A stretch of 64,000 nucleotides of DNA from Caecitellus pseudoparvulus (Eukaryota > Bigyra: Bicosoecida): NCBI GenBank assembly GCA_965644315.1, contig CBFFRQ010000041.1:178506-242505 (forward strand). Direction: 5' to 3'. A program made the position numbers and the translations under genes. Under the pieces are notes generated by a model, which saw only the letters and a program-made list of their open reading frames with translations, was not told the origin of the DNA and did not search any database. This document shows positions 54,007 to 64,000 of this stretch, in pieces (position 1 is the stretch's first letter; every line of letters begins with the position of its first letter).

Positions 54007-54127
54007 GGGAGCAACCGACGAACTTGCGGGAGTGCATGCCGTACTTGTCGTTCTTCAGTGTCACTCCGCCATTGGCTGCTTCAGCGCCAAAAATCTGCAC
54101 CAACTGGTCCTTTCCGACACCTGCCAT

Positions 54128-54592
54128 GTCATCCAAGCGCTGACAGCCAAGGCTTCACCCGCGTCGAGGGCCGGCAGCCAGCAATGACCCAGACCTGGTG
54201 CAGATACACACTTCCCACAAGCCACAGGGCGACATCAGGGGGCGCAACAGGTATGTGGGAGAGTGAATTACGCGGCGATGTCGCCATGCGCTGAACCAGC
54301 TCCAATGCGAGCCTCTGTTCGCAAGGGGGAGGGGTGTCAAGCACGCTGTGCGAGGCGGCCGCCCGTGTGACTTGCAGCGGGCAACGCCACTGGCACAATA
54401 CCCGCAAACCCAAAACAAACCAACTCAAAGACCTGTGTGCTCTGCTTTCTGTGCGTGAACACACAGATCACCTCTGTTCCCTGCAGAGATACACACAAGC
54501 AGGGGGCGCCGTGTCACCGACAACCCAACCGTTGCAACTTCCGCACACGACGCTGCAACACCGCCGAAAACCCTCCAAGGACGCATACCAGC
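54128..54592. promoter_or_regulatory. divergent promoter region, MFAP1 / kinesin-5
   Basis: 465 nt. CAACTTCCGCA occurs at 54535-54545 (plus sense), 47 nt before the kinesin ATG. The plus-strand frame running through it has no ATG-led domain and is a shadow. No other element recognised. Confidence 0.4.
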
Positions 54593-57500
54593 ATGGCAGC
54601 CGCAGCCGCAACCGGGAGCAGTCCTACTGAGGCGCGTGAGAACCTGAAGGTTGTCGTCCGTGTTCGGTGCGTGTATTCGTTGAGCGGCAAGGCCTGCTCG
54701 CGCGCGGCAGCACGCGGCACAACCTGCGCCACAGCCCACAAAATGCGAAGGAGCAAGAGAGGAAGGAGAGCTACATCACCCGTGTGCGAAGCACGGCAGT
54801 GACTGTTGATTGCCCGAAGACGAAGAAGACTGTCTCCTCCACGTCCCGCACGTTCGGCTTCGAAAACGTGCGTTGTGTCACTGCCGTTTCACGTCTAACG
54901 CCCATGCCCACCGCTCCCACCTGCCTCGCCTTTGCCAGGTCTTCAACCAGTACTCCACACAAAAAGAGATCTTCGAGACAATGGTGTCTCCCATTGTTGA
55001 CGAGGTCCTGGATGGGTACAGTTGCACCGTGTTCGCGTACGGGCAGACAGGCACTGGCAAGACGTACACGATGGAGGGAGTGATGGACCACACCCACGAG
55101 GGAGCCGGCATCATCCCCCGCTCCATCCACCGCGTGTTCCAGTACCTAAAGAGCCGCTACGATTCCGACACCTCCTCCTTCTCTGTGCGCATCTCCTTCC
55201 TGGAAGTGTACAACGAGCAGCTCATTGACCTGCTCTCTGTGGAGGACGACATCCCCGACGAGCCGGCAGCCGACAAGCCTCGCCGTCATGCCTACGACGC
55301 CAAGCGCGCTGCCCGCAAGGACAAAGCCGGCGGGACCAAGCTGCGCATTGTGGACGACGGCCGCACAGGCGTGCAGGTGCAGGGCCTGGAGGATGTGCTG
55401 GTGACGGATGAGCAGGAGGTGTTTGGGCACGTGTCCAAGGCGCTGCTCAAGCGGCAGGTGGCGGAGACCAAGTGCAATGACTTCTCCTCCCGCTCCCACG
55501 CCATTTTCACCATGACCATTCACTTGAAGGAGATGACGGCCTCTGGAGAAGAGGAAATGCGTGTTGGGCGCCTGCACCTAGTGGACCTGGCCGGCTCCGA
55601 GAACATCGGGAGGTCAGGTGCCAAGGACGGCCGTGCCCGCGAAGCAGGCAACATCAACCAGTCTCTCCTCGTCCTGGGGCGTGTCATTTCCGCCCTCGTG
55701 GAGAAGCGCTCCTACATCCCCTACCGTGACTCCAAGCTCACGCGCCTGCTGCAGGACAGCCTGGGCGGCAGCACCAAGACGTGCCTCATTGCGACAGTGT
55801 CCCCCTCCTCGGGCAGCGTGGAAGAGACGCTGAGCACGCTGGACTACGCCTCCCGCGCAAAGTGCATCGAGAACAAGCCAGAGGCCAACAAGAAGATGAC
55901 TCGCAACGCCATGATGCGGACACAGGGTGCCGAGATTGAGGCGCTGCAGCGCATGCTGCAGGCTGCCCGTGCCAAGGACGGCGTGTACCTCACGCAAGAG
56001 ATGTACGATGACATGGTGGCATCCAAGAAGAGTGTGGAGAACCAGTTGGAGGAGCTGCAAGAGCTGAAGCTGGTGCAGGAAGAGGAGCTGGCGAGCATGC
56101 GTGCTCAGCTGGACGAGATCACCACCTCCCTGGAGGAGCTGCGGGAGGCCCACGAAGCCACCACTGCAGAGCTGGCGGAGACGCAGGGAGTCCTGGTCAC
56201 CACGCAGGGGGACTTGGCCGCCAAGACGGTGGAAGCGGAGGAGACAGGGGTTGTCTTGCAGGCACACCGCGTCGCCGAGGCGTCCCTCCATGGGCAGGCA
56301 CAGAGCCTTGTGGGCACCCTTACCGCGTCCACCGCTGATGTTGACGGCCTGCACTCCAAGGTTCAGCGCCAAGCCACCACAGCGGCAGCCAACACCGCCG
56401 CAGCCCGGGACTTCTCTGCGGGTGTCTGCCGCGCCCTGGCCGACGCCAGCAGCACCTCAAGTGCCGCTATGCAGGCGCAGGCCGCCAGTCTGCGAAGCTT
56501 GGCGCAGGACCTGGGAGAGCAGGCAGCGGCCGCCAAGACCGCCGCTGCTGCGACAGCCAGCACCATGGCCACGCTGACGGGGCAGATGCAGGCAGCCCTG
56601 GGGCGTGTGACTGCGCGGGTGAAGGACCTGGCGGGCGCCAGCGCCTCAGATGCGGCAACATGCTCCGATAGCGCCACCCAGGCTGTGGCCGACATCGAGG
56701 AGGCAGTGGCAGGCATGCAGTCCAAGCTGTCAGCCGCTGTCGCCGCCATCATCCTGGCGTCTGGCGAGCAGATGACTGCTGCGGATGCGTGGGCTCAGCG
56801 CAGCCAGGCTGCTTTGGCCCAGGCCGCTGAAGACGCGGAGTCGTTTGGTGCGGAGCACGCTGTGCAGCTGGGGCAGGTGGCCAGCACGGTGGAGGAGTCT
56901 GCGAGCCAAGCCTCTTCGGCGCTGTCGGCGCAGTCCGTGGCGCTGAAGGCCCTGGGCGTGTCCACCAAGGCCAGCCTGGACAAGATGCGTGGGGATGTGC
57001 TGGAGGCCGTGACACATGCGCTGGACACGGCTGTGGAGGCCGCCACCATGCAGCTGGAAGACGGCGTCGCAGAGATGACGGGCTCCAACACCGCCACCTC
57101 TCGCTCCATTCAAGCAGCCGCTTCTAAGGCGGTGTCTGGGGTCACCGCAGCCAGCACTGCCGCCGAGCAGTGGGTGGCAACCCAGGCGGCTGCCCTGCGC
57201 ACTGAGGTGGATGCCACCGGCACGAGCTTGGAGGAGGTGCGAGCCGCCTTCACCAAGGCTGAAGAGAGCAAGGCGGCGGCCGACGCCGACCTCGCAGCCA
57301 CCCAGGTGGAGATTGCAGCTGGTGCCAAGGAGACGAAGCAGTCCATCACCACAGCCATCCGCGCCCTGGCCCACTCTGTGCAGGAAGGCGCCGATGACGT
57401 GGAGGGTGTCGTGGGGGAGAGCAGCGTCGCCATGGAGCGAGGCATGGCGCAAGCCGGCGAAGCAGCCACGACTGCCGGGGACGCTGCTGCGGACAAGGCT

Positions 57501-58226
57501 GAGGCTGCCGCCAAGAGTGCTCTGACCAGTGCTGGCGCCATCCAAGAGAGCAGCACTGCCACAAGCGCTGCCATGGCGACAGTGGAGGGCGAGGTGCGTG
57601 AATTCGGCGCGAGCGGCCTGAAGGAGGTGGCTGCCACAGGCCACACACCCGCCAAGCGCACGTACGAGGCCCCCGTACGGCTCACGGTCGCCAGCCCGGA
57701 GGACCGCATCTTGACGCGGTACCGAGCCCACGTGGCCGATGCCGGGGACGCGGCGGGCTTCCAGCACCTGACACAGGTGACTGAGGCGGTGGCTCCCGTC
57801 GGCACGCAGCTGATGGCGGCTGCGCCTGCCGCCACCGCCAGCGTCCCATCCCCCGCGCCCGCCAAGGCACCCGCTGCCCAGAGCCCCGAGGCAGTTGACA
57901 TGCTGGCTGGAGAGGATGAGGAAGCGCCTGCCGTGGCAGCGGCCAGCCCTGCCACCACCAAGTCATCAGGCCGGCACTCCACGGACAGCAGCGTGACCAC
58001 CACCACGACCACGAGCACTGCCAGTGCTGCGACAGCACGCGGTGACTCCGAGAACGTGGCTCCTGCGGGGGCAGTGACAGGTGGAAAGAAGAAAACGACC
58101 TCTACAAGCCGCTCTCGCTCCCGCACCGGCATTCGCCGCGGCAAAGCCAGCGGCCTGCCCGCGCCCCGAACTGGCTCCCGTCGCCGCACGCGCGCAGCAG
58201 CGCTCACCGCGTCCACCTCAAACTGA
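54593..58226 (+). CDS. KIF11: kinesin-5 (BimC/Eg5) (3 exons)
   Basis: Modelled as join(54593..54666, 54735..54867, 54939..58226), 1164 aa. The N-terminal motor holds KVVVRVRPQNAKEQE (exon join), FGFENVFNQYSTQ (join), P-loop GQTGTGKT (~104), switch I NDFSSRSHAIF (~249), switch II DLAGSENIGRSG (~284), and NINQSLLVLGRVISAL. The neck NKPEANKKM and a long coiled coil follow, then an Ala-rich stalk to ~960. A BimC box (TPAKRTYEAP...LTRYRAH, ~972) is the Cdk site region that identifies the family. The tail is Arg/Ser/Lys-rich. Bipolar kinesin-5 slides antiparallel spindle microtubules. Both introns use GTGCG donors. Start ATGGCAGCC. AATGCA 73 nt past the stop (58299-58304). Confidence 0.95.
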
Positions 58227-58328
58227 TCGCTTGGCGCCTTTCAAGTGTGAGACTGCTGTGAGGCTGCCTTGCGCTTGTGCCGCCCTGCCGGGCACCTGAA
58301 TGCACAACCACTGACACGCCCGCCACGT

Positions 58329-59091
58329 TCAAGACGCAGCTGTGAAGGGCATCTGCAGGGGTGACTCCACTGCCAGGTAATCTGACACGCTCATCCCAAG
58401 TGAATCTGTGCGCAAGCCTGCGTTGAAGTTGATGGACGTGCCTTGTTCCACAAGCGACGGGTCCAGCAGCGTGACGACGTGCGCCGTGGACGGCTGGGCC
58501 TGCTCCGAGGCGGGGCCCTGGGCGGAGAAAAGGCTTCCAAACGGGGGCACCGCACCGGAAAGGCAGTGGGCTACGGACCACACTGCCTCGGGGCTTGCGA
58601 GTGATGTCTTGCGTCCCAGGGCTTTCCTCAGCGTGCCCCAGTCCACGCGCTGCACAGCAGACATGACCAGGAGGGCGAAGCGCGCCTGGGGGAAGTCGAC
58701 ATGAAGGCTGCTCTTCTTTGGGAGGGCCACAAGCATGGCCTTGGCTCCGCTCGCCAGAGTGGCCCCTCGGATATCAGCAGCCTGCGGGGCGGGTGAGGAT
58801 TGTGTGCGGGAGGCCAGCTCTGTGATTCAGTCAGCGTGTGCGTACCTCTTGAGAAGTTTTCACTGGCGCATGGTGAGTGTGTTTGAAGGACACCTTCCGT
58901 GACGTCAAAAGCATCTTGATCTCTTCGAACATATGCGGGTCTTCTTCGGTTGGGATGACGCATTGCTGTGGTGAGGCAGCAGCTGCCGCCGCTGGCGTGC
59001 TAGCTGCGGATTTCGCTCGTGAACCAGCCTGCCTGCCTTGCGCCTGCACTTGCAGGGCATACAACGAAGTCAAGGTGGACAGCTCGTCCAT
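58329..59091 (-). CDS. YbaK/ProX-type aminoacyl-tRNA editing protein (2 exons)
   Basis: Modelled as complement(58329..58781, 58846..59091), 232 aa. The intron has a GTACGC donor and a CCCCGCAG acceptor, phase 0. After a short Ala/Gln-rich lead (MDELSTLTSLYALQVQAQG...) come EEDPHMFEEIKMLLTSRKVSF, ADIRGATLASGAKAMLVALP and the conserved SLASPEAVWSVAHCLSGAVPPFG-like region, with TLLDPSLVE and INFNAGL at the C-terminus. This is the YbaK/prolyl-tRNA-editing fold, in its stand-alone eukaryotic form (PRORSD1/ProXp-like) that deacylates mischarged tRNA. The Lys of the family active site is in the SGAKAM block. Convergent with kinesin-5; no AATGCA in its sense downstream. Confidence 0.85.
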
Positions 59092-59193
59092 CGCGCATGA
59101 GCATTTGGAACAGTGCCAGCAGTGCTGCACGGGGGTGTAACGCCTGACATGGTTGCGAGAGCAATCTGATAAAGCAGGTTTGAGGATTGTGCT

Positions 59194-59199
59194 GCATTG
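59194..59199 (-). terminator. AATGCA (minus sense) after MCM6
   Basis: Plus-strand TGCATT, 72 nt beyond the MCM6 stop at 59271 and 103 nt upstream of the editing-protein start. Function inferred. Confidence 0.4.
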
Positions 59200-59270
59200 A
59201 GCGACAGCATCAGCCCTCCCGCAAGACAAAACAAGAGCAGACTCAACATCGTCCGAAGGGCGGCTCGGAC

Positions 59271-62109
59271 TCAAGCGTCGAAGTCGGCAGCCACGTCCTC
59301 AGTGCCCAGCAACGTGTCGGGCGCCACCATCACGACGCGCTCCTCATCTGGCACCCTGCTGCCATCTGCCCGCTCAGCTTCGTCTGTGTACACAAGCACA
59401 CCGTCCGTGTTCACCAAGCGCTTGATGACCTTCTGCGCGAGGCGGACTTTGGCTGCCACTTCGTCCATGTCAGTGGTTCCCGACTCTGTCGCCTGGAGCC
59501 ACCAGGCAATGAGGTCGGAGACAACCATGCCGGGGTTGAACCTGGGGTCAGAAGCAGCAGCAGCATCTGCTGACAAAGCAGGCACACCCCCAGCCGCTTC
59601 GATGGCATCCTCTGCGTCGGCTTCTTGTTCCCTCAGCCGCAAGACGAATTGCCGCATCATGCGCTGGTAGTCTTCGTACGTGATCTGGCTCCTCTGCCGC
59701 GGGGCTGCAGGCTCCCCACCTGCTGTGGAGTCAGGGGGTGGGGTGCCAGGGGCAGCTGCGGCCTCAGCCTCCGCAACTGTGCGTGCAAGGTGGGCCGCTT
59801 TGTCGGACCCCATTTCCTCGTCCAGCTCCAGCCGCCCCGTGTCCACGTGGATGATGCTCTTGCGCAGGAGGCGGAACGCTTCCAGCACGTACTCCACTCG
59901 CACAAAGTTGTCCAAGTGTAGTCTGGCGAGGGCCTCCGAGAGACGGATCATCGACTCCAGCTGGCGCACGGTGATGCGGAAGGCCGTCTGGCTAGCCCCC
60001 ACCGCATCGCTCTGCCGCAGGCGACGATAGCACGACACAATGGCAGCATTGGCCTCAGGGGTCAGCTGCGGAGTGAACGTGCGGGCATACCTGACGAAAC
60101 GCTGCAACAGTTCCATGGGAACCGCCTCTGCCAAAGACGTGTCTTGTGCCTGGTGCACTGCCACAATGTGCTTGGCGATGGACTCGTCCTGCACCTCGTC
60201 GCACTCGTCGAGAATGACAAAGAACAGGTCAAAACGAGACATAATGGGCGGCGAGATGGCCACATTGTGCCGGAGGGTTTTGGAGCGGTCGTAGCGCCCG
60301 TAAATGGGGTTAGCGGCTGCCAGGATGGACGCTCGAGCGTTCAACGTGGCTTGGATGCCCGCCTTGGTGATGGAAATGGTCTGCTGCTCCATGGCTTCGT
60401 GAATGGCCACTTGATCTGCAGGGTCCATCTTGTCGAACTCGTCAATGCAGCAGATGCCGTTGTCTGCCAACATGAGCGCGCCGGCTTCGATGGTGAACTC
60501 CCCCGTGTCAGGGTCCTTGGCCACCGACGCTGTCAGCCCAGCAGCTGACGACGCCTTGCCGGACGTGTACACGGCTCGCGGCAAAAACTTGCACACATAC
60601 TTGAGAAACTGCGACTTCGCTGTGGAAGGGTCCCCCACAACGCAGACGTTCACGTCCCCTCGCAGGCGGATGCCGTCGGCTGTGCGCTTGTGCACACCAC
60701 CGAACAACTGCAACAACACCCCACGCTTCACCTCTTCATGGCCAAACACCGTCGGAGCGATGGAGGACACCAGGCGCTGGTACAGGGTGCCCTGGTACTG
60801 CTCTGCCAGCTGCCGGCACTCCTCCTTTTCCTCTGGTGTGAACTCGGCAGCCTCAGCAGCCATGTCCGCATCCTCCGCAGAGCCCAGGCGTTGGCTGCCG
60901 TCCCGCTGCACAGACGAAGCCAGGAAAGCTGTGCGGTAGGTGAGGTCTCGCACGCCCAGGTCACGCAGACCCGTGATGCCGTCGTACATGACGCCCTTGC
61001 CGTCACCGCCCGAGCGCCGTGCGGACACTGGCACCTTGCCTGTCTTCATCAGCTGCGCGACATCTGGCACGACAATGAGCGTGCCGGTGAAAGTGCACTT
61101 GTCACCGGCCTTGGCCCTCTCCACTGCCCCGTGGCGCAGAATGACGTCCACGGACCGCGGCATGGAGCCAGGCGGGATCTCGTCTGCGTTTTCCTGCACC
61201 CGTACCCGCTGCCAGTCCACGAAGCGAGACATGTGGGGGATGAGCTCCCACTCCCGTGTGTTGGTGCACTGCTTGTTCCTGCACCGCGTCGGCTGGCTGA
61301 ACACGAACTGCTGCTCGACCGGGTCACTCAAGCTGGCACAGGCGCCGCACTTGAACACGCCGTGCAACAGCTCAGGGCGCACCTCAGACGTGCGGGTCAC
61401 TGTGCCATTGATGGACACAAGGCAGCCAACTTCCCGCATCTTCAAATCGCGCACTCTGCACAGTGGGGGGACACACGAGCAGCGTGCCGCTAGCTGCAGC
61501 CTGGCAAGCCAAGCGGCTCCACTCACTTCAGCTGCGCTCCCATGTTGTAGAAAGCCACGAAAAACTCCTTGGGTTCCCCCTCTTGGTTTGCGAAGTCAGG
61601 GTGGTATTCGTGCACGACGCTCTGCACTGCTTTCCGCAAGAATGGCTCAAAGCGGTAGTACTCCTCAGCGACAGCCGCTGCCAGCATGTGCTCGTAGGTT
61701 TGCAGGTGGCTGAAGTCCACGAATAGCGTCTCTTGATCGTACTCCTTCATGGTGGATATTTGCATGATGTACTCCTGCGCAGGGCCGGCGACACAGGTGC
61801 TCGTGTGTCACGCCGCTCTCCTGGCGGGTCGGATGTTTGAAGGGCAGCCGAGCCCCACTCACATCCACGGCACGCTCCACGTCGGCACCAGACTCTGGGT
61901 CCCGCACAGTCACGGTATTCGTGTACCTGAACATGAAGCGAGCGTATTTACAGTGTGATGGCTGCAGGGGGGGCGTGTGCCGCTCCCGACACGGCGCCGT
62001 GTGTCGGTGTGTCGGTGCAGCCAGAAACCCACGTCTTGAGGAAGTTGGCGAAGCGCCCCTGCACGATCTCGCCCGCCTGATCCTCAAACCTCGCGCTCTG
62101 AACAGCCAT
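59271..62109 (-). CDS. MCM6: MCM6, replicative helicase subunit (4 exons)
   Basis: Modelled as complement(59271..61455, 61527..61774, 61863..61926, 62033..62109), 857 aa, against ~820 in human. Exon joins give RFANFLKTYTNTVTVRDP, EYIMQISTMKEYDQETLFVDF and MGAQLKVRDLKMREVGCLV, all expected of MCM6. The zinc site is CGAC (~166-169) with CRNKQC (~188-193). The AAA+ domain has Walker A GDPSTAKSQ (~404), Walker B CIDEFDKM, the Arg finger SRFD and the MCM6-type sensor region NARASILAAANPIYG. The C-terminal winged helix is present (DLIAWWLQ, VIKRLVNTDGVLVY). It forms part of the Mcm2-7 hexamer in DNA replication. Start ATGGCTGTT. Introns use GTGGGT and GTGAGT donors. Confidence 0.96.
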
Positions 62110-62677
62110 CTTGGATCTAGTGGCGGGTTCGCTTCAGTTTACTGCTGACAACGTTGCGGTGCTCCAAGGAGACGGCAGCGGCAGTGTGGTGTCAGCTCCT
62201 CTGCCGCAGTGCTGGTGCAGTGATGCAGGAGCAAAGCTCAGCGCCGCAGGGAACAAGTCGGAAGGCGGGGGAGGATGCAAAAGTTCGTGGCATCAACCTG
62301 ACACAGCATGGGCGACCCAGCTGCAGCGTACGGTGATTTGCGAGCGCTCACAGATTGGACTTCAGCTCAAGAATGCGCCCACTGCCGCACACCAGAAGAG
62401 GGCGGAAATCACCAGAAAAAACAAAACAACTACGGACCACCCAAGAAAATAAAGAGTTTCTCGCCCACGCCAGCCCTCTGCCCTGCGCTTGCTGTGAGGC
62501 AGCACTTCAGGTCGCGGCGAAAGTAGCGTTTCAGAGAGCGCCAGCGAAACGCTGAACTGGTCAGGCCTGCATCGCGCTACACCCGCTGCGTCGCCACTGG
62601 CTGGCTCGGTGCTCAAGGCGTGCCCAATCAGACACTTCCATTGACAGGGACTACAACCGCAGCGTGGCAGGACAGCA
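62110..62677. other. divergent intergenic region, MCM6 / MAP2K-like
   Basis: 568 nt. AAATAAAG occurs at ~62447, the only AATAAA I noticed in a non-coding stretch, but it sits between two start codons and so cannot be either gene's poly(A) signal. No gene seen. Confidence 0.45.
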
Positions 62678-64000
62678 ATGGCGCTGGAAGAGCCAGTATT
62701 GTCGCAGCCTCCCGTGAGGCGCAGGCCTGCCGTGCAGCCATTGCAGACCGGCCCCAAGGACATGGACGAGGAGGGGAATGTGAGAGGGCTGCGGGCAGGG
62801 CTTGGTCTGAAGCTGGACGTTGGTATCGACTTGGACTCCACAGCTGGGACAGCCGTGCCGCTGCGTGACACGCTGTCCTCTGCAGAGGGAGGCGCAACTG
62901 CTGGGCCTGGCTTGAGCGTCACGCGCAACCAGGAGCTCGGGAAGGAGCTGTTTGGAACCTTGGGGGGCATGGGGGGTGCAACTGCAGGGGCTCGGACGAC
63001 TGGCTCGCGGCTGGAAGCAACGTCTTACTCCCTTGGCTCAGACACGGCGGGGAAAGGGTTGGCTGCTGGTGGCGCTGATGCCCCGGCGAACCTGAGCATG
63101 GGAGCGGGCAGCGTCGCCCTCAGCTTCGGCAGCCAGACTGGGGGGCCCACCATCGTGTCCGACGCTGACGAAGCCAACTTCCTGGCGCTCGCAATGGGTG
63201 GCGGCGACGCTACCATCTCCTCCGCAGGAGCGCAGGCAGGCGGTGGGGGCGGAGGGGGCTTGGCCCTGCCCAGTCACGGCGACGATGATGACTCAGACGA
63301 TGGCGTGTGGGGACCTCCTCGGGGCGGGCGGGGGGAGGACTTTGCTGGGGATGCATCCTTGGGGCGTGAGCTCGGCATGGCGCTGGATGTCGCCGCCTTC
63401 GGCCCCGGTGGGCAGGAGCGGGAGGATGACTCAGACGACGGCTTACTGGCTGCCTGGGCGGCGGGGGAGGACGTGGACGCAGGCAAGGACCGTGCCACTG
63501 GCACTGCCAACCCCTTCGCGGGGGGTGCTGGCGGCCTGGGTCTCAGCTTTGATGTGGAGGCTGTGAACGCCGCCGCAGCAGCAGCTGGGGAGGAAGACAG
63601 CGACGGAGACCTTGGCTTCCTTGCCGCCCTGCGAGGCGGCAGCGACGGCGAGCCGTACGGCTCTCCTCCGGCTGCAGGGAAAGGCGGCATCCCCTCTGCA
63701 GGCGAAGTGATCGCGGGCATTGACATGGGGGAGGCGTCCGCCCGTGGCGCAGTGGACAAGTACGACATGGGGGAGGGCGGGCAGCTGCACTTGGGGGGCA
63801 AGCACATCTCCGAGCGGGGCATTCACGGGGCTGCTGGGGATGTGCCTGACCCCAGCACCTCCTTCAAGAACACCTCTGTGCGCGTGGGGGTGCTGGGTTC
63901 TGGGGCAAGCGGCCGGGTGTACAAGGTCGTGCACGTGCCGTCCCTGACCGTGGTGGCGGTGAAGAGCATCCCAGTGTACGACGTGAGCAAGCGGCACCGG
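62678..64000 (+). CDS. protein kinase with long disordered N-terminus, MAP2K-like (cut by window end)
   Basis: Open from ATG 62678 (MALEEPVLSQPPVRRR) to the window end, 441 codons with no stop. Residues ~1-400 are Gly/Ala/Asp-rich and probably disordered, with repeated acidic DDDDSDDG, DDSDDG and EEDSDGD blocks. The kinase domain begins at ~403: VGVLGSGASGRVYKVVHV, LTVVAVKSIPVYDVSK, which includes the glycine loop and the ATP-binding Lys. The G-S-G-A-S-G-x-V-Y-K-V glycine loop is typical of plant/algal MAP kinase kinases, but the catalytic loop lies beyond the window, so class is tentative. Start ATGGCGCTG. No intron needed so far. Confidence 0.75.
   Translation, partial: MALEEPVLSQPPVRRRPAVQPLQTGPKDMDEEGNVRGLRAGLGLKLDVGIDLDSTAGTAVPLRDTLSSAEGGATAGPGLSVTRNQELGKELFGTLGGMGGATAGARTTGSRLEATSYSLGSDTAGKGLAAGGADAPANLSMGAGSVALSFGSQTGGPTIVSDADEANFLALAMGGGDATISSAGAQAGGGGGGGLALPSHGDDDDSDDGVWGPPRGGRGEDFAGDASLGRELGMALDVAAFGPGGQEREDDSDDGLLAAWAAGEDVDAGKDRATGTANPFAGGAGGLGLSFDVEAVNAAAAAAGEEDSDGDLGFLAALRGGSDGEPYGSPPAAGKGGIPSAGEVIAGIDMGEASARGAVDKYDMGEGGQLHLGGKHISERGIHGAAGDVPDPSTSFKNTSVRVGVLGSGASGRVYKVVHVPSLTVVAVKSIPVYDVSKRHR

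Overview
This window looks like nuclear DNA from a GC-rich, flagellated, unicellular eukaryote. Nearly every gene is a recognisable eukaryotic family: cytosolic ribosomal protein eS1, PP2A scaffold, MCM6, kinesin-5, the spliceosomal protein MFAP1, a complex III subunit and an ABCF ATPase. Most genes are interrupted by very short GT-AG introns, and 42 can be modelled, all 59-169 nt. The cilium-specific genes AHI1 (Jouberin), PACRG and LZTFL1 (BBS17) imply a motile or signalling cilium. An SOS1-type Na+/H+ exchanger with a cyclic-nucleotide-binding region and a DEK protein fit an algal or other protist lineage, but nothing here fixes the phylum. I see no transposon, virus, CRISPR, rRNA or tRNA.

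Layout, left to right: possible 3' end of a + gene (1-286); unknown RPST-motif protein (-, 326-2484); 2OG-Fe(II) dioxygenase (+, 2841-4337); unknown 853-aa protein (-, 4411-7058); ribosomal protein eS1/RPS3A (-, 7343-8131); DEDDy 3'-5' exonuclease (-, 8736-10274); Ser/Thr kinase (+, 10933-14086); ABCF1-like ATPase (-, 14130-17167); small ubiquitin-fold protein (+, 17580-18245); PP2A subunit A (+, 18680-20867); SND3/PHO88-ankyrin protein (+, 21124-22278); large mucin-like type I membrane protein (-, 22359-27234); Zn-finger/propeller protein (-, 27405-29210); AHI1 (+, 29695-33204); PACRG (-, 33232-34374); coiled-coil protein (+, 34727-37955); PH-domain protein (+, 38076-39362); LZTFL1 (+, 39587-40613); complex III QCR9 (-, 40749-41162); PKA-like kinase (+, 41900-43343); DEK-HMG protein (-, 43388-44496); giant Na+/H+ exchanger (-, 44784-52183); MFAP1 (-, 52312-54006 or 54127); kinesin-5 (+, 54593-58226); YbaK/ProX-type tRNA-editing protein (-, 58329-59091); MCM6 (-, 59271-62109); and a MAP2K-like kinase cut by the window end (+, 62678-64000).

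The genome is compact: 26 supported genes in 64 kb, often convergent with 27-135 bp between stop codons. Three global signals stand out. (1) The hexamer AATGCA lies in the sense orientation at or within about 100 nt after the stop of 20 of the 25 genes whose 3' ends are visible. Between some convergent genes it becomes the palindrome AATGCATT, which could serve both strands. I see no regular AATAAA, so this may be an unusual polyadenylation signal. (2) 5' splice sites are mostly GTGCG or GTGAG rather than GTAAG. (3) Half of the genes start ATGGC (Met-Ala).

Functional themes are a cilium neighbourhood at 29.7-40.6 kb (AHI1, PACRG, LZTFL1 with an unknown coiled-coil and a PH protein), cell-cycle and chromosome genes at 43-62 kb (DEK, MFAP1, kinesin-5, MCM6), and several kinases. 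All exon boundaries below were worked out by eye from splice sites, reading frame and family homology; no alignment was run.
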